A stretch of 18,692 bases of DNA from an uncultured Eubacteriales bacterium (GCA_934394585.1 CAKRQU010000028.1:1-18692), one strand, 5' to 3'; counted from the first letter of the stretch, positions 1 through 7,403 are shown. Notes: generated by a model not told the origin, from the sequence alone. Numbers and translations are program-made.

Positions 1-514
1 GAAGGCTCCTCGCCCTCCTTTGCAAACTACCTCGCACCCCGTCGAGTCAGCCGCAAAAAGCAATGCGCGGCAAGTATATGCTATATATAGCAAATCGAAA
101 AACTTTTGTCTATCTCTCCGCGAAACTACCGCCATACCGCGCGTGCGAACAAAGTACGCCGCAAAAAGCGAGCAGATTCGACGGGGTGGGTTGGCTCCCG
201 CCATAGCTTTTGATACACTTCCCACTATCGACTAAGCTCCACCAAAGCGAGCATGGCTTGATGGACATCGAGTTGGGGCGGCTATAGCTTAAATCTGCAC
301 AGGCAAAAGTCCGTGTTAAGCGGGGGTCTGAACCATACTTCCGGTTTCCTCTATGGTCGGACTGTCTGGGCAGTATGTTCGCACCGGTCGCCGCGAGGCG
401 ACAGAAGGTGTTTAAAAGAGGAATTCTTTCCTCTTTTTGACTTTTGGTACTTTTGGTCACGCAAAAGTACACCCCGTTTCCTTCGCAAAGGAAAGTAACA
501 TTCCTGCGCTTTTA
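1..514 (+). repeat. Dispersed hairpin-rich element, copy 1 (left end outside window)
   Basis: This stretch has no convincing gene. It matches 18141 onward (offset 18140) and, from base 62, also matches 13737 onward. The core holds a long-range pairing of GTGCGAACA (143-151) with TGTTCGCAC (376-384) and a local hairpin GTCGCC-GCGA-GGCGAC (387-402). A 10-bp stem, AAAAGAGGAA with TTCCTCTTTT, follows near 416-436. The right end (438-514) is the reverse complement of the left end of copy 3 (18055-18134). The 33 nt at 438-470 match 18102-18134 exactly in reverse complement, so the element has terminal inverted repeats. Copy 1 lacks the 46-nt insert found in copies 2 and 3. Small ORFs here are not conserved as proteins. 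A MITE-like element or structured-RNA repeat is inferred; I cannot assign it to a named family. Confidence 0.85.
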
Positions 515-517
515 CAA

Positions 518-546
518 AAAAGCGGACCTTTTTGCGGTCCGCTTTT
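518..546 (-). terminator. Rho-independent terminator of the DUF47-Pit operon
   Basis: An 11-bp stem (518-528 with 536-546, core AGCGGACC/GGTCCGCT) encloses a 7-nt loop. On the minus strand it is followed by a run of six T. It lies 15 bp past the DUF47 stop codon and directly abuts the right end of repeat copy 1. The plus side also ends in TTTT, so it may work in both directions. Confidence 0.85.
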
Positions 547-560
547 CTGCTTTTCCCTTC

Positions 561-1181
561 TCAGGTATTTTTTATAATTATCTGATCTATCACATCCGCC
601 GCATGTTCGCAGAGATCGCAGCAATTTTCAAGGCATTCGTAAACGGCTTTGCAACCTATCAGCCTGCGCTGGTCGGTTTCGCTTCCGAAAAGCGAATGTA
701 TCGCTTCCACATAAGCGGTATCCGCCTCGCCCTCTATTGTATTGACCTCCACGAGCAGCGCGCGGAGTTTTTCCGGTTTTTTGAAGCTTTTCAGCTCTGT
801 CACAGCTTCGTAAAGTGCCTTTACACAGCGGCATACTATGCCCGATATCACAGGCATTTCCGCCGGAAGCTCACTTATGTGAAACATATAACATTCCAGT
901 ACCACTTCATCGAGCGCATCCGTAACATCGTCTATTATCTGAACAAGACGCAATATATCCTCCTGGTCTATCGGCGTGATGAATTCCGCCGACAGAGAGG
1001 AAAGTATATCGTGATGTATATCGTCCGCCTCATGCTCTATTTTGTGCATCCGTTCGCGGCTGCTTGCGAGATCGCACGAAGCGTAATTTCCGAGTATATC
1101 GCAAAGCAGCTCCGCCGCTTTCACGCAGTAGCCTGTCTGAGTTTTTGCCAGTTCGAAATAATCATTTCTGTTCTTTGCCAT
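561..1181 (-). CDS. DUF47 family protein, PhoU-like Pit accessory factor
   Basis: This 206-residue all-alpha protein resembles the DUF47/TIGR00153 family, a relative of PhoU that usually sits beside Pit-type phosphate transporters and is thought to modulate them. Two PhoU-like repeats are visible. The first has KIEHEADDIHHDI at residues 47-59 and the second has IEGEADTAYVEA near 149-160; their acidic residues are the likely metal ligands. An acidic stretch, PIDQEDILRLVQIIDDV, spans 70-86. Length is typical of the family. The start is supported by AAGGAG seven bases upstream. The gene begins 25 nt after the Pit stop, so the two are co-transcribed, and it ends at a strong terminator. It is cytoplasmic. 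Family and context are firm; the regulatory role is inferred. Confidence 0.9.
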   Translation of the reverse strand: MAKNRNDYFELAKTQTGYCVKAAELLCDILGNYASCDLASSRERMHKIEHEADDIHHDILSSLSAEFITPIDQEDILRLVQIIDDVTDALDEVVLECYMFHISELPAEMPVISGIVCRCVKALYEAVTELKSFKKPEKLRALLVEVNTIEGEADTAYVEAIHSLFGSETDQRRLIGCKAVYECLENCCDLCEHAADVIDQIIIKNT

Positions 1182-1206
1182 TTTTATTCTCCTTATAAAC
1201 CGTTAT

Positions 1207-2256
1207 TTATGCAAAAAGCAATAAGAAAAGTTTCGCCATGAGAAATCCGAGTATGCCGCATCCCGGGAAAGTACATACCCATGTGAGTACCAGATCCTTT
1301 ACTATGCCCCAGTTTACATTGCTCATTCTGCGTGCCGCACCCACACCCATTATAGCCGTGGTTTTTGTATGTGTGGTGCTCACGGGGATGCCCGTAAGCG
1401 AAGAGAAAAGCAGGCACAGCGTGGCGGAAAAATCTGCCGCAAAACCTTGATACGGCTTCAGTTTTACCATATCCATACCCACGGATTTTATTATTCTGTA
1501 GCCGCCTATGGATGTTCCCAGTCCCATCACGAGGGAACAGACAACCATCAGCCATATCGGCACCGTAAAGGAAGAAGCCTCTGTCTGCCCGTTTGAAAAT
1601 GCCGCTCCCAGCAGAAATATCGCCATAAATTTCTGCCCGTCCTGCGCACCGTGCATGAAAGCCATCGCCGCGCCTCCCGCAACCTGTGCGCCCGAAAAAA
1701 ATCTTTCTGATTTCAGCCTGTTTTTATTGCGGAAAATGATAACCGTCAGCTTTGAGCAGACAAAGCCGAGCGCAAAACCGAGCAGAGTGGAAAGCACTAT
1801 GCCGTAGATTACTTTTATCCATTCCGAGCCGTTTATACCCGAAAAACTGTTTTGTATGGCGACGGCGGCTCCCGAAAGACCCGCTATCAGCGCATGGCTT
1901 TCACTCGTGGGTATACCGAAATACCATGCCGCAGTAGCCCATATAACTATCGCCGCCATTGCCGCGCAGAGAGCTATCAGCGAAAGATGCGCATCCCCGC
2001 CGAAATCCACCATATTATATATCGTCATGGCGACGGAATGGTTTATCGACGTCATCACGAAAACGCCGAAAAAATTGAAAATCGCCGCCATCACTATGGC
2101 TTTGCGCACGCTTATCGCCTTTGTGGAAACGCAGGTGGCTATGGCATTCGGCGCGTCGGTCCAGCCGTTTACAAGTATTACGCCGAGCGTGAGCAGAGCC
2201 GACACGAGAAGCATCGGATTATTCAGCGCACTGTTTATAAAATCCGTTATTGACAT
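1207..2256 (-). CDS. pit: Inorganic phosphate transporter, Pit family
   Basis: This 349-residue polytopic membrane protein belongs to the PiT family of low-affinity, cation- or proton-coupled phosphate carriers. The N-terminal signature GWTDAPNAIAT lies at residues 31-41. The related C-terminal signature GIPVSTTHTKTTAIMGVG lies at about 289-306. These are the two inverted-topology repeats that form the transport path. I chose the ATG at 2256 over the upstream in-frame ATG at 2292: AAGGA lies a suitable distance ahead of it, and the family signature then falls at the expected distance from the N terminus. It is the first gene of a two-gene operon with the DUF47 protein, behind a promoter at 2319-2347. 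Phosphate is the usual substrate; a few relatives carry other oxyanions. Confidence 0.93.
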   Translation of the reverse strand: MSITDFINSALNNPMLLVSALLTLGVILVNGWTDAPNAIATCVSTKAISVRKAIVMAAIFNFFGVFVMTSINHSVAMTIYNMVDFGGDAHLSLIALCAAMAAIVIWATAAWYFGIPTSESHALIAGLSGAAVAIQNSFSGINGSEWIKVIYGIVLSTLLGFALGFVCSKLTVIIFRNKNRLKSERFFSGAQVAGGAAMAFMHGAQDGQKFMAIFLLGAAFSNGQTEASSFTVPIWLMVVCSLVMGLGTSIGGYRIIKSVGMDMVKLKPYQGFAADFSATLCLLFSSLTGIPVSTTHTKTTAIMGVGAARRMSNVNWGIVKDLVLTWVCTFPGCGILGFLMAKLFLLLFA

Positions 2257-2318
2257 GTGGAAATCCTTTTTTACAGATTTGCCTGCCGGCACATCGAAAA
2301 CCGACAGAATACGATTTT

Positions 2319-2347
2319 ATTTTATCATATATATTTGCCGAAATCAA
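2319..2347 (-). promoter_or_regulatory. Sigma-A type promoter for pit-DUF47
   Basis: Reading the minus strand, TTGATT (2342-2347) is followed by a 17-nt spacer and TAAAAT (2319-2324). The base triplet before the -10 is TGA, an extended -10 element. Transcription would start near 2312, leaving a leader of about 55 nt before the ATG at 2256. No phosphate-response operator could be recognised by eye. Confidence 0.65.
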
Positions 2348-2534
2348 CATAAAATCCATGCGTCGAGCAAAGTTTATAAATTTTGCATAAATTTGCATAA
2401 AAACCGCAAATTTTCGTCCCGAAAATGCGGTTTTCTGCTGCATGCGCCAAAAAAATACGCCATTTTTCATAAATTTTGCACAAAGAAGCGTGCGCGATTT
2501 TTCGGCGTTTTTTTTGAAAAAAAGCGTCTTTTTG
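2348..2534. other. AT-rich divergent intergenic region with hairpin and repeated 12-mer
   Basis: This gap between two divergent promoters holds no gene. It contains an imperfect hairpin at 2400-2434: AAAACCGCA pairs with TGCGGTTTT, two A bases bulge, and the inner stem is TTTTCG/CGAAAA. It also has ATAAATTTTGCA at 2376-2387 and 2469-2480, with a one-base-shorter version at 2387-2397. These could be regulator-binding sites or a small transcript ending at the hairpin. The composition is very AT-rich, so chance repeats are possible. Confidence 0.4.
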
Positions 2535-2563
2535 TTGACTTCACGCAAAGCGTCTGCTATAAT
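2535..2563 (+). promoter_or_regulatory. Near-consensus sigma-A promoter for the SGNH-rlu-deaminase operon
   Basis: TTGACT (2535-2540), a 17-nt spacer and a perfect TATAAT (2558-2563) are preceded by TGC, giving an extended -10. Transcription would begin near 2570, about 34 nt upstream of the SGNH hydrolase ATG. This also argues against the longer reading frame that opens at 2442, since its start would lie upstream of the transcript. Confidence 0.85.
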
Positions 2564-2603
2564 GAAATATATATTTAAGGTAATTGCGGAAGGCAGTATT
2601 ACA

Positions 2604-3275
2604 ATGGATTTGAAAAACAAAAAAATCAGCTTTCTCGGTGACAGTATCACGGAGGGTTGCGGCGTTGCGGATATCGCAAATTGCCGTTTCGACAACAGAA
2701 TAGCTCGCGAATTCTCGGCGCAGGTATATAATTACGGCGTGGGCGGAAGCCGCCTCGCACATCAGAGCGTTCCCTCGGAAAAGCCGCGTCATGATCTCTG
2801 CTTCTGCGGCAGAGCTTATGACCTGATGCCCGATTCGGATATCATAGTCGTCTATGGCGGCGTAAACGACTATCTGCACGGCGACGCGCCGATAGGTACG
2901 CCCGAGGACAAAACGCCCGCCACATTCTGCGGCGCGGTGAATTTTCTCATGAATTTCCTTTCCGTCACATATCCCGCGGCAAAAATCGTATTTTTTACGC
3001 CGGCGCATTGCTTTTACGACGGACATGCCGATAATATTCCTTCGGCGCGCGCGATAAAAAAGCCCGACGCCATGCCGCTTTGCGAATATTCCGCGATAAT
3101 AAAAAAAGCCGCCTCGGCTCACGGCATACCCGTATGCGACCTCGCGGAAAAGATACATATCGACCCGACCGACGCGGAAACGAGAGCGGATTATATCCCC
3201 GACGGGCTTCATTTCAACGATGCGGGGCATGCTTTCCTTGCGCGCGTCATAGCGGATTTCCTGCTCTCGCTCTGA
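2604..3275 (+). CDS. SGNH/GDSL-family hydrolase
   Basis: This 223-residue protein has the fold and motifs of SGNH serine esterases and lipases. Block I is FLGDSITEG with Ser14 as nucleophile. Block II is the NYGVGGS glycine near residue 48. Block III is YGGVNDY with Asn88, and Block V is PDGLHFND with Asp200 and His203 completing the triad. No signal peptide is visible, so it should be cytoplasmic. The ATG at 2604 follows GGAAGG at 10 nt and lies downstream of the promoter. The reading frame stays open upstream to 2442, but that part lies in promoter DNA. The substrate cannot be read from sequence; members deacylate lipids, sugars or peptidoglycan. It is followed 9 nt later by a pseudouridine synthase gene. 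Confidence 0.9.
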   Translation: MDLKNKKISFLGDSITEGCGVADIANCRFDNRIAREFSAQVYNYGVGGSRLAHQSVPSEKPRHDLCFCGRAYDLMPDSDIIVVYGGVNDYLHGDAPIGTPEDKTPATFCGAVNFLMNFLSVTYPAAKIVFFTPAHCFYDGHADNIPSARAIKKPDAMPLCEYSAIIKKAASAHGIPVCDLAEKIHIDPTDAETRADYIPDGLHFNDAGHAFLARVIADFLLSL

Positions 3276-3284
3276 TATCGCGCC

Positions 3285-3953
3285 ATGATAGAAATTTTAT
3301 ATGAAAACAAAAATATCGTCGCGGCGGTAAAGCCCGCGGGAATTTCCTCCCAACCGGATATGACGGGCGGCGAGGATATGACGGCGCTCCTCAAAAATCA
3401 GCTGAAATGCGACATTTATCCCGTTCACAGGCTGGATAAAGTGACAGGCGGCGTCATGATATACGCCAAAAACAAAAAAGCCGCGGCGGAATATTCCGCT
3501 ACGGGCGAAAACGGGCTTTATTCAAAGGAATATTTTGCCGTAATTTCGGGAAAGCCCGAAAAAAGCGCCGGAAAAGAAGAAAATTATCTGCTTTTCGACA
3601 ATGCCGCGGGGAAAAGCCTCATTTACGAAACGCCCGTAAAAGGCGCGAAAAAAGCCGTGCTCGAATATACTGTCACGGAAACGGTATGCCGCGACGGCGA
3701 GGAATATTCCCTGCTTCTCGTGCGGCTCATCACAGGCAGAACACATCAGATACGCGCCCAGCTTTCCCATGCGGGATATCCCGTTCTCGGCGACGGAAAA
3801 TACGGCAGCAAAACAAAATGCCCTCTCGCGCTCTGGTCGCACAGAATAAAAACCGCGGCAGGCGGCGCGGAGCTTGCATTTGCGAAATATCCGCCCGATA
3901 TTTTCCCATGGAATATATTCGATGTCATAAATAAAAAGGAGATGAAAAAATGA
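3285..3953 (+). CDS. RluA-family 23S rRNA/tRNA pseudouridine synthase
   Basis: This 222-residue enzyme isomerises specific uridines in structured RNA to pseudouridine. The RluA catalytic motif HRLDKVTGG lies at residues 48-56, with Asp51 as the expected catalytic aspartate. The C-terminal motifs TGRTHQIRAQLSHAGYPVLG and GDGKYG also fit RluA. It lacks an N-terminal S4 domain, so it is the short RluA/RluC-type catalytic core. No strong ribosome site precedes the ATG; with only 9 nt after the SGNH stop, translational coupling is likely. Its last codons contain the AAAGGAG that serves the next gene, with which it overlaps by 4 nt (ATGA). The target uridine cannot be predicted. Confidence 0.92.
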   Translation: MIEILYENKNIVAAVKPAGISSQPDMTGGEDMTALLKNQLKCDIYPVHRLDKVTGGVMIYAKNKKAAAEYSATGENGLYSKEYFAVISGKPEKSAGKEENYLLFDNAAGKSLIYETPVKGAKKAVLEYTVTETVCRDGEEYSLLLVRLITGRTHQIRAQLSHAGYPVLGDGKYGSKTKCPLALWSHRIKTAAGGAELAFAKYPPDIFPWNIFDVINKKEMKK

Positions 3954-4438
3954 AAAGAACAAGCAAAGAAAATTATTATCTCGATATAGCCCAGACTGTA
4001 TCGAAAAGAAGCACATGCCTGCGCAAGCGCTTCGGAGCGATAATAGTGAAAAACGACGTGATTATCTCTACTGGCTATAACGGCGCGCCGCGCGGCAGAA
4101 AAAACTGCGACGATCTCAATTACTGTATGCGCGACGCGATGAATATTCCCCGCGGCGAGCGATACGAGATGTGCCGCAGTGTGCATGCCGAGGCAAATGC
4201 CATAATATCCGCCGCACGCGATCAGATGCTCGGAGCCACGCTTTACATGGCTTGCGAGGATGCGAAAACAGGCGAGCTTGTTCCCGATACATGCTCCTGC
4301 ATGATGTGCAAAAGACAGGTGATAAACGCGGGCATAGAAACCGTTGTCGTGCGCAATACGCCCACGGAATATACGGTATACCGCGTGGAGGACTGGATAG
4401 AAAACGACGACAGCCTGAGCGGCAAATTCGGATATTGA
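3950..4438 (+). CDS. dCMP deaminase-like cytidine/deoxycytidylate deaminase
   Basis: This 162-residue protein belongs to the zinc-dependent deoxycytidylate deaminase family (ComEB-like). The family converts dCMP to dUMP, the substrate of thymidylate synthase. The zinc site is HAE (His79, catalytic Glu81) plus CSCMMC near 115-120, where Cys117 and Cys120 stand for the usual PCxxC; the proline is replaced by serine, a tolerated variation. The STGYNGAPRG segment at 40-49 and the INAGIETVVVR ending are typical. The start overlaps the upstream stop as ATGA, with AAAGGAG 8 nt before it. It is the last gene of the operon. Strict dCMP specificity is inferred from the family. Confidence 0.9.
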   Translation: MKRTSKENYYLDIAQTVSKRSTCLRKRFGAIIVKNDVIISTGYNGAPRGRKNCDDLNYCMRDAMNIPRGERYEMCRSVHAEANAIISAARDQMLGATLYMACEDAKTGELVPDTCSCMMCKRQVINAGIETVVVRNTPTEYTVYRVEDWIENDDSLSGKFGY

Positions 4439-4447
4439 AACAAAAAA

Positions 4448-4469
4448 ACCGGAGGCACGCGCCTCCGGT
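4448..4469 (-). terminator. Terminator of spoVG, possibly bidirectional
   Basis: ACCGGAGGC (4448-4456) pairs with GCCTCCGGT (4461-4469) around the loop ACGC. On the minus strand the stem is followed by seven T, a strong intrinsic terminator for spoVG. On the plus strand only GTAAAAA follows, so it would stop the deaminase operon poorly by the intrinsic route. Confidence 0.9.
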
Positions 4470-4483
4470 GTAAAAATCCTGTA

Positions 4484-4798
4484 TCAGTATGTGAGAGCAT
4501 CCTCGGTTTTGGTTTCCGTTTCGGAATTTTCGAGTGCCTCTGTTGCAAGATATTCGTTGTATGCGGCGATTACCGCAGATTCGAGATTCTGTCTTGCCGC
4601 GGCATTTATCGGATGAACTATATCTCTGAATGTACCGTCGGGATTTTTTCTGCTGGGCATAACAACGAAAAGCTTTTCACGCGCATTTATGATTTTTATA
4701 TCATGAAGCGCAAGCTCGTTGTCGAATGTAACGGATACGATAGCCTTCATGGGGCCTTCTTCAAAAGTTTTTCTGATTTTTACATCTGTGATGATCAT
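4484..4798 (-). CDS. spoVG: Septation/sporulation regulator SpoVG
   Basis: This 104-residue protein matches SpoVG along its length: MIITDVKIRK at the N terminus, EGPMKAIVSVTFDNELALHD at 14-33 and FVVMPSRKNPDGTFRDIVHP at 44-63. SpoVG is a small nucleic-acid-binding global regulator of Bacillota linked to asymmetric septation, capsule and cell-wall genes. The tail after residue 85 is acidic and variable, as is normal. GGAGG precedes the ATG by about 8 nt. It is monocistronic, diverges from murC and ends in a strong terminator. Confidence 0.97.
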   Translation of the reverse strand: MIITDVKIRKTFEEGPMKAIVSVTFDNELALHDIKIINAREKLFVVMPSRKNPDGTFRDIVHPINAAARQNLESAVIAAYNEYLATEALENSETETKTEDALTY

Positions 4799-4838
4799 TT
4801 TTAAAACCTCCGGGTTGGAACTTTTTGTCTATGGCTCT

Positions 4839-4869
4839 ATTATACGGCGCAAATGTGAACATTATACAA
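4839..4869 (-). promoter_or_regulatory. Possible spoVG promoter
   Basis: On the minus strand a perfect TATAAT (4839-4844) is preceded by TTGTAT (4864-4869) at a long 19-nt spacing. In Bacillus subtilis spoVG uses sigma-H, but I see no clear sigma-H motif here. No convincing murC promoter was found in this 146-bp gap. Confidence 0.3.
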
Positions 4870-4944
4870 ATTGGAAGTAATAAATATTTTAACAATTACG
4901 AAAAAAATATCGCAACATGGCGTATTGCGGGAGGGAGCGCGCGG

Positions 4945-6309
4945 ATGTTTTCCGAAATAGAATGTCTGCATAATATAAAAAAGATATTTTTCATAGGTAT
5001 CGGGGGCATAAGCATGTCCTCGCTCGCCTTTGTATGCAAAAAGGCGGGCTATGATGTGGCAGGCTCCGACAGGAGCGAAAGCGCCATTACGCAAAAGCTT
5101 GCCGACGGCGGCATACCCGTTTTCATCGGTCACGATGAGAAAAATATCGACGGGTCTGATGCCGTGGTATATACGGGCGCCATCCATGCGGACAATCCCG
5201 AGCTTGCCCGCGCGAAAAGAACCGGTCTGCCCGTCATATACCGCGCGACGCTCCTCGGCAGTCTGATGAAAAATTACAGCCGCAGAATAGGATTTTCCGG
5301 TATGCACGGGAAATCGAGCGCCACGGGGATGACGGCGCATCTTTTCCTTTCCGCGGGCAAAAATCCCACCGTGCTTTCCGGCGCGGAAATGAGTGAGGCG
5401 GGCGGCGCGTATATTCTCGGCGGAGATGAATATTTCATTTTTGAGGCGTGCGAATATATGGATTCATTCCTGCATTTTTCGCCGACGCTCTCTGTGATAC
5501 TGAATGTCGGGCTGGATCATACCGATTATTTCTCGGGCATGGAGCAGATAAAAAATTCGTTTGGCAGATATGCCGATATCGCCGTGCAAAACGGCGGCGC
5601 GGCTCTCGTAAACGGCGACGACGAAAATTCCCTCTCGGCGACTGAGGGCTGCGCAAACCGCATCACCTTCGGCATAACGGGGGCAAATCTCGATTACCGC
5701 GCGGTGAATATTTCGTATAATAAAGGAAGAGCTTCTTTTTCCGTAATGCGCGGTAACAGGGAAATCGCCGATATTTCCCTATCCGTCCCGGGCGCACATA
5801 ATATTTATAATGCGCTCGCCGCCTCCGCCGCGGGCGATATGCACGGGCTTACTCACGATGAAATTTCGGCGGGCGTTTCTTCCTTTTCGGGAATTTCCCG
5901 TCGGTTTGAATATAAAGGAAACGCGGGCGGCGCGGATGTATATATCGACTATGCCCATCATCCCGCGGAAATAGCCGCCACCATCGCCTGCGCCCGCGCG
6001 ATATGCGACGGCAGAGTGATATGCGCTTTCGAACCGCATACATATTCGCGCACCCGCGCGCTTTACGATGATTTCATCTCGGCTCTGTCGGGAGCCGACG
6101 CCACCGTGATGCTCGACGTATACGCCGCGCGTGAAACAGATACCCTCGGCATAGATGTGCGCGAAATGGCAAAATGCATAAAGAACGGATATTATGCGGA
6201 AAATTATGCAAAATGCGCCGATATGCTCCGCTCTCTCGCCGGGAAAAACGATATTATTCTGATACTCGGCGCAGGCACTGTATGCAAAATAGCCGACTTT
6301 TTTGTATAA
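4945..6309 (+). CDS. murC: UDP-N-acetylmuramate--L-alanine ligase MurC
   Basis: This 454-residue cytoplasmic enzyme adds L-alanine to UDP-MurNAc with ATP, the first step of the peptidoglycan stem peptide. It shows the nucleotide-sugar-binding GIGGISMS at 18-25 and the Mur-ligase P-loop GMHGKSSAT at 119-127 (more often GTHGKTTT). EACEYMDSFL lies at 167-176, followed by the GLDHTDYF motif and FEPHTYSRTRALYDDF in the C-terminal domain. The ATG at 4945 was preferred because GGGAGGG lies just upstream and the Rossmann motif then starts at the usual distance; the frame is open to 4825, but the extra 40 residues are not family-like. It diverges from spoVG and ends in a strong terminator. Confidence 0.96.
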   Translation: MFSEIECLHNIKKIFFIGIGGISMSSLAFVCKKAGYDVAGSDRSESAITQKLADGGIPVFIGHDEKNIDGSDAVVYTGAIHADNPELARAKRTGLPVIYRATLLGSLMKNYSRRIGFSGMHGKSSATGMTAHLFLSAGKNPTVLSGAEMSEAGGAYILGGDEYFIFEACEYMDSFLHFSPTLSVILNVGLDHTDYFSGMEQIKNSFGRYADIAVQNGGAALVNGDDENSLSATEGCANRITFGITGANLDYRAVNISYNKGRASFSVMRGNREIADISLSVPGAHNIYNALAASAAGDMHGLTHDEISAGVSSFSGISRRFEYKGNAGGADVYIDYAHHPAEIAATIACARAICDGRVICAFEPHTYSRTRALYDDFISALSGADATVMLDVYAARETDTLGIDVREMAKCIKNGYYAENYAKCADMLRSLAGKNDIILILGAGTVCKIADFFV

Positions 6310-6336
6310 TTGCTAATTTTATGCGATAAAATATTC

Positions 6337-6372
6337 AAAATCTGCGAAAATATGCGTATTTTTGCAGATTTT
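6337..6372 (+). terminator. Terminator after murC
   Basis: A 16-bp stem (6337-6352 with 6357-6372, one G-T pair) encloses the loop TGCG. The right arm ends in a run of T. It insulates murC from the transport-operon promoter, whose -35 begins only 24 nt later. Confidence 0.85.
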
Positions 6373-6395
6373 TTAAATATTTATTCAAAAAGTGG

Positions 6396-6424
6396 TTGAC
6401 AAATCGTTTTCTAAGGTGTATGAT
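6396..6424 (+). promoter_or_regulatory. Promoter of the amino-acid ABC transporter/amidohydrolase operon
   Basis: A perfect TTGACA (6396-6401), a 17-nt spacer and TATGAT (6419-6424) precede the binding-protein gene. The start point would be near 6431, giving a leader of about 37 nt with GGAGGA 7 nt before the ATG. Such a strong promoter fits abundant expression of a binding protein. No repressor site was recognised. Confidence 0.85.
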
Positions 6425-6467
6425 AAGCCCGTAAACAAAACCAACCCACTTTACGGAGGAACAGAAA

Positions 6468-7382
6468 ATGAAAAAACTTTTATCCATTCTTTTTGCGGCA
6501 GCAATCGTATTCGGTTGCGTAGCCATGACGGCTTGCGGAAAAACAGAGTCGCTCGACGCCGCATACAACAAGTATCTCAATCAGTATAAGCAGACGAACA
6601 CGGACGGACTTCCCACACTCACAGTTGCAACATCTCCCGACTTCGCTCCCATGGAGTTTGTGGACATCGCAAAGAGCGGTCAGGACCAGTATGTAGGCTT
6701 CGATATTCTTCTTGCAAACTACATCGCAAAAGAACTCGGCATGAAGCTCGTTATCAAGCCGATGAGCTTTGACGCATGCATGGCAGCAGTAAAGACAGGC
6801 AGTGCTGACCTCGCCATCTCGGGCTTCTCATGGACAGCAGAGCGTGCCGAAACATTTCTCATCACCGATTGGTACAAAGCAGGTGAAAACGAAACAGAGC
6901 AGCTTGTAATCACAAAAAAAGCTAACGCAGGCAAGCTCACAAAGGCATCGGATTTCAGCGGACTCAAAGTAGGCGCTCAGGGCGGTTCCCTCCAGGAGCT
7001 TCTCGTGACGGAACAGCTCGTTCCCGCAGGCGCTCAGATAGTCAAGATGGACAACCTCAATGACCTCGTCACGGCACTCAAGACAGGCAATATCGACGCT
7101 CTCGCAGTTGCAAAGGGCAACGGTGACGCCTTCATCGCCGACAACAAAGATTCGATAGATTTTTCCGGATTTGAATTTGTAATAGAAGAAAAATACAAAA
7201 ACAACGTAATTCTCGTAAACAAGAACAACAGCGAACTCTGCGAAAAAGTAAATGCCGCTCTCGCGAAAGCGATGAATGCCGGCTTATATGACAGCTGGTA
7301 CGAAGCCTGCCAGATTTACTCGGGCATCAAAACAAAGGACGAGCTCGGTTACGACGACGCCGGAAACAAGATAACCGAATAA
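6468..7382 (+). CDS. Amino-acid ABC transporter substrate-binding lipoprotein
   Basis: This 304-residue protein is a family 3 (polar amino acid type) extracellular solute-binding lipoprotein. The N terminus MKKLLSILFAAAIVFGCVAM is a signal peptide ending in the lipobox MTAC, so Cys23 should be lipidated and anchor it to the membrane. The mature part begins with the typical LTVATSPDFAPMEF strand, then YVGFDILLANYIAKELGMKL, DLAISGFSWTAERAE and the hinge-associated VGAQGGSLQELL. Its ligand is probably an amino acid or small derivative, but specificity cannot be read. It opens an operon with permease, ATPase and an amidohydrolase, behind a strong promoter and ahead of an intercistronic hairpin. 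Confidence 0.93.
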   Translation: MKKLLSILFAAAIVFGCVAMTACGKTESLDAAYNKYLNQYKQTNTDGLPTLTVATSPDFAPMEFVDIAKSGQDQYVGFDILLANYIAKELGMKLVIKPMSFDACMAAVKTGSADLAISGFSWTAERAETFLITDWYKAGENETEQLVITKKANAGKLTKASDFSGLKVGAQGGSLQELLVTEQLVPAGAQIVKMDNLNDLVTALKTGNIDALAVAKGNGDAFIADNKDSIDFSGFEFVIEEKYKNNVILVNKNNSELCEKVNAALAKAMNAGLYDSWYEACQIYSGIKTKDELGYDDAGNKITE

Positions 7383-7403
7383 ACCGCGAATAAATAAAAC
7401 ATA

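Noticed and set aside
20..235. Small frames in the repeat copies sharing RVRTKYAAKSEQIRRGG (also at 13738-13935 and 18070-18375)
   Set aside because: The shared residues come from a conserved nucleotide stretch. The frames diverge fully on both sides, lack ribosome sites, and the base changes do not favour silent positions.
300..402. tRNA-like or tmRNA-like folding in the repeat core (GGTCTGAACC...CCGGTTT)
   Set aside because: I could not build a cloverleaf with an acceptor stem and the invariant T-loop bases; only simple stems are supported.
444..1241. 265-codon plus-strand frame across the DUF47 gene
   Set aside because: It is antisense to a good DUF47 gene and starts inside the repeat; composition is implausible.
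2257..2292. Longer N terminus for Pit starting at 2292
   Set aside because: The ATG at 2256 has AAGGA at good spacing and gives the usual family N terminus.
4825..4944. 40-residue N-terminal extension of MurC
   Set aside because: It does not resemble MurC, whereas the ATG at 4945 follows GGGAGGG and places the Rossmann motif correctly.
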